Notes under the pieces: model-generated | Seen by the model: only the letters and a program-made list of their open reading frames with translations | Told to the model about the DNA's origin: nothing | Databases searched by the model: none | Position numbers and translations under genes: made by a program | DNA from: Sphingomonas canadensis | GTDB taxonomy: Bacteria > Pseudomonadota > Alphaproteobacteria > Sphingomonadales > Sphingomonadaceae | NCBI RefSeq assembly: GCF_026013525.1 | Contig: NZ_JAPDRA010000004.1 | Span: 40,412 to 104,411, forward strand | Reading direction: 5' to 3' | Length of the DNA stretch: 64,000 nt | Shown: in pieces, positions 43,735 to 51,917 of the stretch | Position numbering within the stretch: position 1 is the stretch's first letter | Layout of the letters: every line of letters begins with the position of its first letter

Positions 43735-43789
43735 CTGCAATTTCGCATGCAACCCGATTTAATTGCGGACAAGGCCTGCAATTTTGCAG
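43735..43789. promoter_or_regulatory. LysR-type operator sites between mmsA and lysR
   Basis: CTGCAATTTTGCAG (43776-43789) is a perfect 14-base dyad, 14 bases upstream of the LysR start. A second, imperfect copy CTGCAATTTCGCATG lies at 43735-43749, 42 bases upstream of mmsA. The centre distance of about 41 bases suits the recognition-site plus activation-site pair bound by a LysR tetramer. Confidence 0.75.
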
Positions 43790-43802
43790 TAACGCGGCAG
43801 CG

Positions 43803-44672
43803 ATGCACGATTGGGATGACCTTCGCATCTTCCTGGCGGTGGCGCGGGCGCGGCGGATCGCGGCGGCGGCGCGCATGCTGGGGATCGACGCGACCACCGT
43901 CACCCGGCGCCTGGCGCGGCTGGAGCGGCGGACGGAGCAGCCGCTGTTCGAATCGCTGGGCGGCGACCGGCGGCTGACCGAGGAGGGCCAGGCGCTGCTG
44001 GTCCATGCCGAGACGATCGAGGACGCCGTGATCGCCGCCACCGAACGGACGGGCGGCGAGGCGGGCGCCGGCCATGTACGGCTGAGCGTGGCCGAGGGGC
44101 TGGCGACCCGCGTGCTGGCGCCGGCGATCGAGGGGTTCCGCGAACGCTATCCGCGCATCCGGCTGGACCTGATCACAGCATCGGGATTCCTCAACCCGTC
44201 GCGGCGCGAGAGCGACATCGCGCTGATGCTCGCCCGCCCGCGCAGCGCGCAACTGAACATCGCGGAGTTCGCGCTATACCGGCTGCGGCTCTATGCCTCG
44301 CACGACTATCTGGCGCGGCACGGCACCCCGGCGGACCCGTCCGCGCTCGAACGCTGCGCGCTGATCGGATATGTCCCCGAGCATATCTACGCCCCCGAGC
44401 TGGACTATATCGCCGAGGTGGCGCCGGGCCTTTCGCCCAAGCTTCGCAGCACCAGCATCAACGTGCAGCACGGGCTGATCGCGGCGGGCGCCGGGATCGG
44501 CATCCTGCCCGATTTCATGGCGGCGGGCGACGCGCGGCTGGCGGTGGTGCTGGGCGAGACGGTCGCGCTCCACCGCACCTTCTGGCTGGTGACCCACCGC
44601 GACACCCACGCCTCGCCCCGCATCCGCGCCGTCTGCGCCTGGCTGGCGGAACTGGGCGAGACGCTGGGCTAA
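43803..44672 (+). CDS. LysR family transcriptional regulator of mmsA
   Basis: The 289-residue product has the LysR helix-turn-helix (about 1-60: LRIFLAVARARRIAAAARML, RLARLERRTEQPLFES). An effector domain (about 85-285) with GLIAAGAGIGILPDFM follows. The ATG at 43803 (MHDWDDLRIF) fits the family; the longer frame adds a spurious leader. The divergent position and the paired operator sites make mmsA its probable target; valine intermediates are plausible inducers. Confidence 0.93.
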   Translation: MHDWDDLRIFLAVARARRIAAAARMLGIDATTVTRRLARLERRTEQPLFESLGGDRRLTEEGQALLVHAETIEDAVIAATERTGGEAGAGHVRLSVAEGLATRVLAPAIEGFRERYPRIRLDLITASGFLNPSRRESDIALMLARPRSAQLNIAEFALYRLRLYASHDYLARHGTPADPSALERCALIGYVPEHIYAPELDYIAEVAPGLSPKLRSTSINVQHGLIAAGAGIGILPDFMAAGDARLAVVLGETVALHRTFWLVTHRDTHASPRIRAVCAWLAELGETLG

Positions 44673-44682
44673 AGTCCCCCAA

Positions 44683-44700
44683 TTCTCCCCCGCCAGGGGG
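44683..44700. terminator. Hairpin between convergent lysR and btuD
   Basis: Seven-base arms CTCCCCC / GGGGGAG flank a GCCA loop. The whole interval 44673-44797 is G/C-run-rich and contains no gene. It belongs to the recurring CTCCCC hairpin family of this window. Confidence 0.55.
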
Positions 44701-44797
44701 AGGGGGCGTGCGCAGCGCGACGGAGGGGGCGGATGCCAGAACGTGCCGGTGCGCTTCCGCGCCCTCGCCCGCCAGGGGGAGGATGGATCGCCGTTCC

Positions 44798-45571
44798 CTA
44801 ACTCCGCCCGATCGGGATCGGCAGCAGGCGGCCCTCCGCGTCGGGGACCACCATCACCTCGACACCGAAGGCCTCGCGAAGCGGCTGGTGCGCCAGCGCC
44901 TCGCGCGCGGGGGCGAACGCGATCACGCGGCCGTCGCGCAGCAGCAGCACCTCGTCCGCCGCGCGCGCCGCCTGGACCAGGTCGTGGAGCACCACCACCA
45001 CGCCCATCCCCGCCTCCGCCAGCCCGCGAAGCCGCTCGAGCAGCCCGAGCTGGTGCGCGGGATCGAGGCTGGCGAGCGGCTCGTCCGCCAGCAGCCAATC
45101 GGGCGTGCCCGCCAGCACGCGCGCGAGCTGCACCCGGGCGCGCTCCCCGCCCGAAAGCGTGTCCACCGCGCGATCGGCGAGCGCGAGCGTGCCGGTGGCG
45201 GCCAGCGCGGCGATCACCGCGCTCTCGTCCGCCGCCGATGGCCCCGCGAAGGGCGAACGATGCGGCAGCCGCCCCAACGCCACCAGCTCGCGCACCGCCA
45301 GGTTCCAGTGGACCGTCGCGTCCTGCGGCAGATAGCCGATCGTCCGGGCGCGTTCGCGCGGGTCGATCCGCTGCACCAGCCGCCCGCCGATTCGCACATG
45401 GCCGGCATCCAGGTCGATCAGCCCCGCGAGCGCCTTGACCAGCGTGGACTTGCCCGATCCGTTGGGGCCGAGGATCGCGGTCACCCGGCCGGGCTGGAGC
45501 CGCGCCGCCACCGCGTCGAGCACCTTGCGCCCGCCGAGCGTGACCGAAAGATCGCTGACCGTCAGATCCAT
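44798..45571 (-). CDS. btuD: Cobalamin ABC transporter ATPase
   Basis: ATPase of a type II (FecCD-like) importer. The 257-residue product contains Walker A GPNGSGKST, the Q-loop PQDATV, signature LSGGERARVQLAR, Walker B DWLLADEPLASLD and the H-loop VVVLHDL. The frame stays open far upstream, but the ATG at 45571 (MDLTVSDLSV) is the true start, overlapping btuC by 10 bases. Assignment to B12 rather than iron rests on the cobalamin riboswitch that heads the operon. Confidence 0.9.
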   Translation of the reverse strand: MDLTVSDLSVTLGGRKVLDAVAARLQPGRVTAILGPNGSGKSTLVKALAGLIDLDAGHVRIGGRLVQRIDPRERARTIGYLPQDATVHWNLAVRELVALGRLPHRSPFAGPSAADESAVIAALAATGTLALADRAVDTLSGGERARVQLARVLAGTPDWLLADEPLASLDPAHQLGLLERLRGLAEAGMGVVVVLHDLVQAARAADEVLLLRDGRVIAFAPAREALAHQPLREAFGVEVMVVPDAEGRLLPIPIGRS

Positions 45572-46533
45572 GCCCGCCTCCGTTCGCGCAGCAGCAGCAC
45601 GAGGAAGAAGGGAGCGCCGAGCAGGGCCATCGCCACGCCCAGCCGCACCTCGCCCGCGCCGGGGGCCAGCCGCACCAGGCTGTCCGCCGCCAGCAGCAGC
45701 GCCGCGCCGCCCAGCACCGAGGGGAGCAGCAGCGCCCCGGGCCTGGCCCCCGCGAGCGGACGCAGCAGATGCGGCACGATCAGCCCGACGAAGCCGACCA
45801 CCCCGGTCACCGCCACGCTGGCGCCAACCGCCAGCCCGGTGCCCAGCACCACCAGCAGCCGTACCCGGTCCATCCGCACGCCCATCGATCGCGCCGCGTC
45901 CTCGCCCAGCGTCAGCGCGTCGAGCGCGCGGCCGGTGAACAGCAGCAGCCCGCAACCGGCCGCAAGGAAGGGCAGCGCCAGCCTGACCTCCGCGAAGCTG
46001 CGGTCGGTGAGCGCCCCCATGATCCAGTCCATCACCTCGGCCACCGCCAGCGGATTGGGCGCGATCGAAATCAGGAAGGCGGTGAGCGCACCCGCCAGGC
46101 TGGCCAGCACGGTGCCGGCGAGCACGAACGCGACCGGGCTTTCCGATCGCCAGGCGAGCGCCGCGAGCAGCAGCATCGCCCCGCCCGCGCCCGCCATCGC
46201 CGCGCCGAACAGCAGCAGCGGCGCGGCCATGGCCGAAAGCGTGATCGCCGCCACCGCCCCCAGCGCCGCGCACGACGAGACCCCCAGCACCGCCGGATCG
46301 GCGAGCGGATTGCGCAGATAGCCCTGCAACACCGCGCCCGACAGGCCCAGCGCGGCGCCGATCGCCAGCGCCAGGATCGCGCGCGGCAGGCGCAGCTCGA
46401 CGACGATCCACCACAGCGGATCGGCCGAGAACCAGGCCGATGGCGGCACCCACGCCTTGCCCGCCATCAGCGACGCCGCGAACAACAGCGCGGCCAGCGC
46501 CGCAAGCCCCCCGATCAGCGCGGCGCGGCTCAT
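45562..46533 (-). CDS. btuC: Cobalamin ABC transporter permease
   Basis: A FecCD-family permease of 323 residues with about ten membrane helices. Family landmarks are LRLPRAILALAIGAALGLSGAVLQGYLRNPLADP near the first third (read here as LRLPRAILALAIG...LRNPLADP) and GLIVPHLLRPLAG near residue 240. It forms the inner-membrane channel. It overlaps btuF by 4 bases and btuD by 10, so subunits are made from one message. Confidence 0.9.
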   Translation of the reverse strand: MSRAALIGGLAALAALLFAASLMAGKAWVPPSAWFSADPLWWIVVELRLPRAILALAIGAALGLSGAVLQGYLRNPLADPAVLGVSSCAALGAVAAITLSAMAAPLLLFGAAMAGAGGAMLLLAALAWRSESPVAFVLAGTVLASLAGALTAFLISIAPNPLAVAEVMDWIMGALTDRSFAEVRLALPFLAAGCGLLLFTGRALDALTLGEDAARSMGVRMDRVRLLVVLGTGLAVGASVAVTGVVGFVGLIVPHLLRPLAGARPGALLLPSVLGGAALLLAADSLVRLAPGAGEVRLGVAMALLGAPFFLVLLLRERRRAWI

Positions 46534-47375
46534 GGCGCGATGCTCCGCCGCACCTCAGCCAGCCGGGTCATCGCGCGCGCGATCACCGGGCCGCCGCAAT
46601 TGACCAGATCGCGGGGAAACCGCGCCTCGGTGACGCGCGCGGGCGAATGCGCCAGCACGCGCGCGCGCATCGCCGCCGCGCGCGAACCCGCGTCGCGCCC
46701 GCTGCCGTCATCAGGCACGAACATCACGCGCGGCGGATCGGCGGCCACCGTCTCGACCGGCAGATAGCCGGTATAGGCCAGGCCATAGCGCGCCGCCCGG
46801 TCTTCGAACCCCGCGAGCGCCAGCATCTGGTTGACCAGGTTGCTCCCGCCCGAGGCAAGGTTGCCCCCGATCCAGATCAGCGCGGGCACGCGCGGTCCCG
46901 GCGGCGGCGCGGCGGCGGCGATCGCCGCGTCGATCCGCGCGATCATCGCCCGCCCGGCATCCTCCGCCCCCACCGCCCGGGCGAGCCGGGCCACCTGCGC
47001 CCGGCTGGCCGCGATCGTTACCGGCGAATCGAGATAGAGCGTGCGCAGCCCGGCGCGCGCGAACGCCTCGCGCGTAGCGGCCTGGGTGAAGCTGCTGGCG
47101 ATCACCAGCCCGGGGCGCAGCGCGATCACCTCCTCCGCCGTGCCCGCGGTGGCACGGAAGCGGCGCGCGACCGCGAGGTCGATCGAGGTCGCGCCGGGGT
47201 CCTGCGAATAATGGCTGATCGCCGCGATCCGATCCGGCGGCACCAGCTCGACCAGCATCGCATCGGCGCAGGGATTGAGCGAGACGATCCCCCCCGCCCC
47301 CTGCGAGGGCGGCGCCGCACAGCCCGCGACGAGCACGCCGGCCAGCGTCCCGAGCAGCGCGGCGCCCCGTATCAC
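46530..47375 (-). CDS. btuF: Cobalamin-binding ABC transporter lipoprotein
   Basis: A type III periplasmic binding protein that delivers B12 to BtuCD. The 281-residue product carries a lipoprotein signal (LAGVLVAGCAAP, lipobox ending in Cys20) and the family start IVSLNPCADAMLVELVPPDRI. EEVIALRPGLVIASSF and a C-terminal helix follow. It should be anchored to a membrane by its lipid. It starts inside the btuB stop (ATGA). Confidence 0.88.
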   Translation of the reverse strand: MIRGAALLGTLAGVLVAGCAAPPSQGAGGIVSLNPCADAMLVELVPPDRIAAISHYSQDPGATSIDLAVARRFRATAGTAEEVIALRPGLVIASSFTQAATREAFARAGLRTLYLDSPVTIAASRAQVARLARAVGAEDAGRAMIARIDAAIAAAAPPPGPRVPALIWIGGNLASGGSNLVNQMLALAGFEDRAARYGLAYTGYLPVETVAADPPRVMFVPDDGSGRDAGSRAAAMRARVLAHSPARVTEARFPRDLVNCGGPVIARAMTRLAEVRRSIAP

Positions 47376-49258
47376 GGCAACCGCACGCGCACGCCGGCAT
47401 AGGCCGCGCGGCCATAGGTGCCGTAGCCCGCGACCGTCTGATAGCGTTCGTCGAACAGATTCTCGACACGGCCATAGAGCGACAGCCCCGCGCTCACCGG
47501 CATTTCGGCCCGGATCGCCGCCAGCGCATAGCCGTCCAGCCGGGTGAAGTTCCCGGCATCGTCGAAGCTGTCGCCAACGATCGTCACCGTTGCCCCCAAT
47601 GCCAGCCCCAGCGGCGTCCGCCAGTCGGCCGAAACGCTCGCCGAATCGCGCGGACGGCGGGCGAGCCGGTTGCCCGCATAGCCCGGCGAACGGTTTTCCG
47701 CATCGATGAAGCTGTAGCTAGCGGTGAAGGTCAGCCCCTCCGCCGGGCGTGCGGCGATCTCCAGTTCGACGCCGCTGGTGCGGGTGCGGGCGATGTTGCG
47801 ATAGGTGAAGCTGCCCAGATCGAAATCGATCTGGTTGTGCGTATCGCGGTGGAACCAGCTCGCCGCGATCCGCAGCGCGCCGCCGATCAGCTCCTGCTCG
47901 GCGCCCAGCTCATAGCTCTTGGCCGTTTCCGGATCGAGCGTGCCGGTGCCGTAGAAGGGCGCGAAGAGCTGGTAGAGCGTGGGCGCCTTGAACCCCTCGC
48001 CATAGGCCGCGCGCAGCAGCGTGCCCGATGCGGGGCGCAACGCCATGCTGGCGCCCCAGCTCGCGTGGCTGCCGAAGCGGCTGTGATCGTCGTTGCGCAC
48101 GCCCGCGGTTACCGTCACCGCCTCAACCGGGGTGACGATCGCCTGGCCGTAGAAGCTGGTGATCGCCGAGCGGAACCGGCTGGCCCCGTCGAAGAAGCCC
48201 AGCCGCTCGCGCTCCGCCCCGAACACCAGCCGCAGCGCGTCCGCCACGCGCGCATCGCCGCCATAGGCGAAACGCTCGCTGTGCCCGCGATAGAAATAGA
48301 GCGGCGCGGCGCCTGCCGCGGGATCAAAATTGTCGCGATCGATGTCGGCCACGGTGAAGCTCAGCCGGTTCGCCACCGGCCCCACATCGGCGTGGAGCCC
48401 GGCATAGCCATAGAACTCGCGTGCGGTGGAATATTCGGCGGTATCGGTGAAGCCGTAGCTGGGGGGCGGATAGCCGTCGAGATCGGTGCGGCTGTCGGCC
48501 CAATATCCGCCCAGCTCCCCGCGCACGCCCGGGATGAGTTCCACCTTCAGACGGCCGCTGGCGCTATACTGGCGATATCCGTCGGGCTCGGTGCCAGACG
48601 CGGCCTGCGAGACGCCGTCGGTGCGGAACCAGCCGCCGGTCAGCGCCCCCTGCACGCGATCGGAGCCGCCCGAGATCGCGGCATTGGCCGAAACCTGGTC
48701 GGCATAGCCATATTCGGCGCTGGCGCGTGCGCTCAGCCCCGCCTCCGGCTGCTTCGTCACCACATTGACGACGCCGCCGATCGCCTGGCTGCCCCACACC
48801 ACCGAATTGGGGCCGCGCAACAGCTCGACGCGCTCGATCGCGCCGGCCAGCAGGTTGCCGAAATCGAACGCGCCCGCGGGCGACGAGGGATCGTTGGCGC
48901 GCACGCCGTCGATCAGCACCAGCGTCTGCGCGTCCTCGGCGCCGCGCACGCGCACCGCGGTCACCGCCCCCGGCCCGCCGTTGCGCGACAGGGTGACGCC
49001 CGGCGTGGTGGCGAGCAGATCGGCGAGCGAGACCGCCTGGCGCTGCTCGATCGTGGCGCGATCCAGCACGGTGACGGCGCGGCCCGATTCGCGCGCCTGC
49101 TGCGCCACGCCGCTGGCGACGACGATCAGGTCGTCCGCCTCCTGCTCCACATAATAGGCACGGCCGCCGTCCGCGTCGTCGCTATGGATCTGGGCATGCG
49201 CGGAAACCGCGGGCAGCAGCGCGGCCGACGAAAACAGGATTGAAACCAGCAACTTCAT
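47372..49258 (-). CDS. btuB: TonB-dependent vitamin B12 receptor
   Basis: This outer-membrane receptor imports cobalamin. The 628-residue product has a signal peptide (MKLLVSILFSSAALLPAVSA, HAQ), a TonB-box-like DDLIVVASG, and a plug domain (about 50-170: LADLLATTPGVTLSRNGGPG, VWGSQAIGGVVNVV). A 22-strand-size barrel ends YAGVRVRLP. The length matches E. coli BtuB (about 600). The ATG at 49258 follows AAGGGTG. A cobalamin riboswitch lies 143 bases upstream and btuFCD follow in overlap. Confidence 0.93.
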   Translation of the reverse strand: MKLLVSILFSSAALLPAVSAHAQIHSDDADGGRAYYVEQEADDLIVVASGVAQQARESGRAVTVLDRATIEQRQAVSLADLLATTPGVTLSRNGGPGAVTAVRVRGAEDAQTLVLIDGVRANDPSSPAGAFDFGNLLAGAIERVELLRGPNSVVWGSQAIGGVVNVVTKQPEAGLSARASAEYGYADQVSANAAISGGSDRVQGALTGGWFRTDGVSQAASGTEPDGYRQYSASGRLKVELIPGVRGELGGYWADSRTDLDGYPPPSYGFTDTAEYSTAREFYGYAGLHADVGPVANRLSFTVADIDRDNFDPAAGAAPLYFYRGHSERFAYGGDARVADALRLVFGAERERLGFFDGASRFRSAITSFYGQAIVTPVEAVTVTAGVRNDDHSRFGSHASWGASMALRPASGTLLRAAYGEGFKAPTLYQLFAPFYGTGTLDPETAKSYELGAEQELIGGALRIAASWFHRDTHNQIDFDLGSFTYRNIARTRTSGVELEIAARPAEGLTFTASYSFIDAENRSPGYAGNRLARRPRDSASVSADWRTPLGLALGATVTIVGDSFDDAGNFTRLDGYALAAIRAEMPVSAGLSLYGRVENLFDERYQTVAGYGTYGRAAYAGVRVRLP

Positions 49259-49400
49259 GACAAGACACCCTTCGTTGGGCCGCCCTGCCTGAAATGGCGC
49301 GGGCGGCACGTTGCGGTGTCGCTCGCGCGGGATCGGGTGCCGGTCACCCTCCCCCGTCCGCCCGGTGCACCCCGCCCGCGCAGAGGAATCGACGGTGGCG

Positions 49401-49565
49401 GGCAGGTCTCCTGGCTCCCGGGTCGCTGCCGGACGCGCCGCCTTCCCGGGCCATCTGGCCCAGTGGCATGCTGGCGCGCCTGCTCGCCGGTTACAGTTGC
49501 GGGGGCAGCCTCGGCATCGCACCGAAGTTCCCTTTTGATCCCCTTGCGGGGAACCCGTCACGGCC
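49401..49565 (-). promoter_or_regulatory. Cobalamin riboswitch (B12 element) of the btu operon
   Basis: On the minus strand the conserved core elements appear in order. These are GGGAACTTCGGTG..., CTGCCCCCGCAACTGTAA (49491-49508), GCCACTG (49461-49467) and the B12 box AGCCAGGAGACCTGCC (49401-49416). Binding of adenosylcobalamin should reduce btu expression. The following leader (49259-49400) includes a hairpin with 7-base arms (49279-49285 / 49301-49307) just before the ribosome-binding site, a possible expression platform acting on translation. Confidence 0.95.
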
Positions 49566-49625
49566 GCGCTTCTAGCGGCCGATGGTGCGGCGCGGCAAGG
49601 GCCTGCGCAAACGGGCCGGAAAAGC

Positions 49626-49658
49626 AAAGGCCCGCCGGTCTTGCGACGGCGGGCCTTT
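49626..49658 (-). terminator. Intrinsic terminator after tRNA-Val
   Basis: Perfect 12-base arms AAAGGCCCGCCG / CGGCGGGCCTTT (49626-49637, 49647-49658) flank a 9-base loop. They start 3 bases past the encoded CCA end and finish in TTT on the minus strand. Confidence 0.9.
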
Positions 49659-49661
49659 AAA

Positions 49662-49736
49662 TGGTGGGCGCGGCAAGGATTGAACTTGCGACCCCTGCGA
49701 TGTCAACACAGTGCTCTACCACTGAGCTACGCGCCC
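49662..49736 (-). tRNA. tRNA-Val (anticodon GAC)
   Basis: The minus strand folds as a standard cloverleaf. The acceptor is GGGCGCG / CGCGCCC with discriminator A and encoded CCA. The D-arm is GCTC-AGTGGTA-GAGC. The anticodon arm is CTGTG-TTGACAT-CGCAG, giving anticodon GAC (valine). The T-arm is GCAAG-TTCAATC-CTTGC. It is 75 bases long including CCA. A terminator follows at once. Confidence 0.97.
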
Positions 49737-49826
49737 ATGGCCCATCGGGCCGAAACGGGAAGCGGCGCATTAGCGAGTCCTCTTGGCCCGCGCAAGCGCT
49801 GCGAAACAGGAATCCTATGCGGGTAT

Positions 49827-50204
49827 CTAGCCGCTCGTCGTGAAGCTGCCCTGCTCGAACAGCCGGTCCACCTCCAGCACCAGATCGCGCAGGTGGAACG
49901 GCTTCGAAAGCACGCGCGCCTGGGGCATCTGCTTGCCCGCCTTCAGCGTCACCGCGGCAAAGCCGGTGATGAACATCACGCGCATGTCGGGCGCGATCTC
50001 GCCGGCGCGCTGGGCCAGTTCGATCCCGTCCATCTCCGGCATCACGATGTCGGTCAGCAGCAGATCGAACCGCTCCGCCTCGATCAGCGGCAGCGCCGCC
50101 GTCCCCCGATCGACGGCCGTGACCGCATAGCCGGAGCGTTCGAGCGCGCGCGTGAGATAGTCGCGCATCACGCGATCGTCCTCGGCCAGCAGAATTCGGT
50201 ACAT
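49827..50204 (-). CDS. cpdR: Response regulator CpdR
   Basis: CpdR is a single-domain response regulator. In Caulobacter its unphosphorylated form localises and primes ClpXP for degradation of cell-cycle proteins, including CtrA through the RcdA/PopA chain. The 125-residue product has the acidic pocket E8/D9/D10, phospho-acceptor D52 in LLLTDIVMPEMDGIELA, FITGFAAVTLKAG, and LSKPFHLRDLVLEV, the CpdR-specific end of the receiver. No output domain follows. It is divergent from the N-formylglutamate amidohydrolase gene. Confidence 0.93.
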   Translation of the reverse strand: MYRILLAEDDRVMRDYLTRALERSGYAVTAVDRGTAALPLIEAERFDLLLTDIVMPEMDGIELAQRAGEIAPDMRVMFITGFAAVTLKAGKQMPQARVLSKPFHLRDLVLEVDRLFEQGSFTTSG

Positions 50205-50321
50205 TGCGGTCCCATCCGTGAGCGACGGCGTTCCCTATATGCCCGCAGCCCTTAAGAATTTCCAGACGCAGCCGACAGACGATGTTGCCGTATCGGGACG
50301 CCCGGCATAGCTTTCGCATAC

Positions 50322-51161
50322 GTGATTCCGGCACCCTCCTTCCTTCGCCATGGCCCGTCCGAGCCGCAGAGCCCGGTGGTGGTATCGGTGCCCCATGCCG
50401 GGCGCGACTATCCGCTGCCGCTGCGCGCGGCGCTGCAGCTTCCGCTGGAGGCGCTGCGCCCGCTGGAGGACCGGCATGCCGACGCCATCGCGCTGGAGGC
50501 GGTGCGCGGCGAGACGCTGTTCATCGCCGGACGCGCGCGCGCCTGGATCGACCTGAACCGCGCCGAGAACGAGCGCGATCCGCGGATCGACGACGGCGCC
50601 TCGCTGAGCGGGCAGCCGCAATCGTCCAAGATTCGCAGCGGGCTGGGGCTGGTGCCGCGGCGCGCGGGCGCGGCGGGCGATTTCCTGCGCCGCCGGCTTT
50701 CGGACGAGGAGGTGCGCGCGCGCATCGCCGCGGACCACCGGCCTTATCACGAAGCGGTGGCGGCGGCCCTTGCGGCGGCGCGCGCCCGGTTCGGCGTGGC
50801 GGTGCTGCTCGACGTGCATTCGATGCCGCCGCTGGGCCACGGCAGGGCGCGGATCGTGCTTGGCGACCGGTTCGGCAAATCGGCCTCGGCACGGTTCATG
50901 GGAAGGATCGAGGGCGCGGCACGCGCGCACGGCCTGGCCTGCGCCGCCAACGCGCCCTATTCGGGCGGGCACATACTGAACCGCCACGGCGATCCGCGCC
51001 GCGGCATCCACGCGATCCAGATCGAATTCTGCCGCGCGCTCTATCTCGATGCGGCGCTCGATCGCCCCGGGCTGGGGCTGGCCGCCGCCGCCGCCGCGCT
51101 GCGCGCGATGATCGACGCCGCCGCGGACGAGGCGATGCCGGCCGCGCTGGCCGCCGAATAG
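50322..51161 (+). CDS. N-formylglutamate amidohydrolase family protein
   Basis: Members cleave N-formyl-glutamate in histidine degradation (HutG) or related formyl/acyl amino acids. The 279-residue product shows the family motifs VVVSVPHAGRDYP, RAWIDLNRAENERDP and HRPYHEAVAAAL. LLDVHSMPP and YSGGHILNRHGDPRRGIHAIQIEFCR follow. It starts with GTG at 50322. No hut gene is adjacent, so the substrate is open. The sRNA gene ends 10 bases past its stop on the opposite strand. Confidence 0.9.
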   Translation: MIPAPSFLRHGPSEPQSPVVVSVPHAGRDYPLPLRAALQLPLEALRPLEDRHADAIALEAVRGETLFIAGRARAWIDLNRAENERDPRIDDGASLSGQPQSSKIRSGLGLVPRRAGAAGDFLRRRLSDEEVRARIAADHRPYHEAVAAALAAARARFGVAVLLDVHSMPPLGHGRARIVLGDRFGKSASARFMGRIEGAARAHGLACAANAPYSGGHILNRHGDPRRGIHAIQIEFCRALYLDAALDRPGLGLAAAAAALRAMIDAAADEAMPAALAAE

Positions 51162-51170
51162 CCGGGCAAG

Positions 51171-51277
51171 AAAAAAGCCACCTCGTGACTAGGCACGAGG
51201 TGGCCAAGGTTCAGGGAGGAGACACGCCCGAAGGCGTGCCGTACGACCCCGCGAAAGGGGGAACACGAAGCCGTACC
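51171..51277 (-). ncRNA. Candidate small regulatory RNA with CUCCUCCC single-stranded region
   Basis: A free-standing transcription unit on the minus strand: promoter at 51283-51311, start near 51277, and an intrinsic terminator (arms 51194-51204 / 51177-51187, then six U, 51171-51176). The roughly 107-base RNA begins GGGGUACGGC. It can form a 5' stem and a GGCACGCC-UUCG-GGCGUGUC hairpin (51221-51240). Directly after that hairpin is CUCCUCCC (complement of 51214-51221), an anti-Shine-Dalgarno-like tract seen in trans-acting alphaproteobacterial sRNAs such as the suhB/alpha-r14 group. No ORF is present. It lies between the amidohydrolase and cytochrome b561 genes. Confidence 0.72.
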
Positions 51278-51282
51278 CCACG

Positions 51283-51311
51283 AATATAAATAACGGGACC
51301 TGTGGTTTCAA
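51283..51311 (-). promoter_or_regulatory. Sigma-70 type promoter of the small RNA
   Basis: TTGAAA (-35, 51306-51311) and TATATT (-10, 51283-51288) are separated by exactly 17 bases, close to the E. coli consensus and unusually AT-rich for this GC-rich genome. Transcription would start near 51276-51277 at a run of G. Confidence 0.75.
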
Positions 51312-51364
51312 GGTCACATGTCAAAACAAAATTTCGGGCAAAAAACCCGGCAGCCGGACTCCGC

Positions 51365-51913
51365 TCAGCCGCGGCGGCGCAGCCCCGGAATCATCCGCGC
51401 GAGAACATCGTCGCGCAGCAGGAAATGATGGCGCAGCGCGGCGGCGATATGCAGCACCACCAGCCCGGCCATCAGGAATCCCAGCAGCTCGTGCGCCTCG
51501 TGCGCCGCCTCGGCGGCGCCATGGCCCACCGGCAGCAGCGGCATATCGAACAGCCCGAACATGCTCACCGCGCGCGGCCGTTCCGGATCGGAGGACATCG
51601 CCCAGCCGCTCATCGACAGGATGATCATCAGCGCATAGAGCGCCCAGTGCATCGCCTTGGCCGCGGCGCGTTCCCAGCCGCGCATGGCGTCCGGCAGCGC
51701 GGGGGGCGTGTGCGCCAGCCGCCAGCCGAGCCGCGCGACGCTGAGCACCAGGATCAGGATGCCCAGGGTCTTGTGCAGCGGGATCACCCGCCACTCCCGC
51801 GGCAGGGCGTCGTGGAACAGCCCCAGCCACAGGTTGAAAAGAACCAGCACGGCGATCACCCAATGAAAGGCGATCGCGCCCTTGCTGTAGCCGTCGCCGC
51901 GCTGGATCGCCAT
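51365..51913 (-). CDS. Cytochrome b561
   Basis: A small di-heme inner-membrane protein that transfers electrons between quinol and periplasmic acceptors. The 182-residue product has four helices with heme ligands in AIAFHWVIAVLVLFNLWLG, VIPLHKTLGILIL, KAMHWALYALMIILS and LGFLMAGLVVLHIAAALRHHF. The YSKGAIAFHW start is typical of the family. It lies 4 bases past the SapC stop and may be co-transcribed. Confidence 0.92.
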   Translation of the reverse strand: MAIQRGDGYSKGAIAFHWVIAVLVLFNLWLGLFHDALPREWRVIPLHKTLGILILVLSVARLGWRLAHTPPALPDAMRGWERAAAKAMHWALYALMIILSMSGWAMSSDPERPRAVSMFGLFDMPLLPVGHGAAEAAHEAHELLGFLMAGLVVLHIAAALRHHFLLRDDVLARMIPGLRRRG

Positions 51914-51917
51914 CGGA

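Noticed and set aside
50205..50321. CtrA box upstream of cpdR
   Set aside because: Only a half-site (TTAAG) is present; the TTAA-N7-TTAA pattern is missing.
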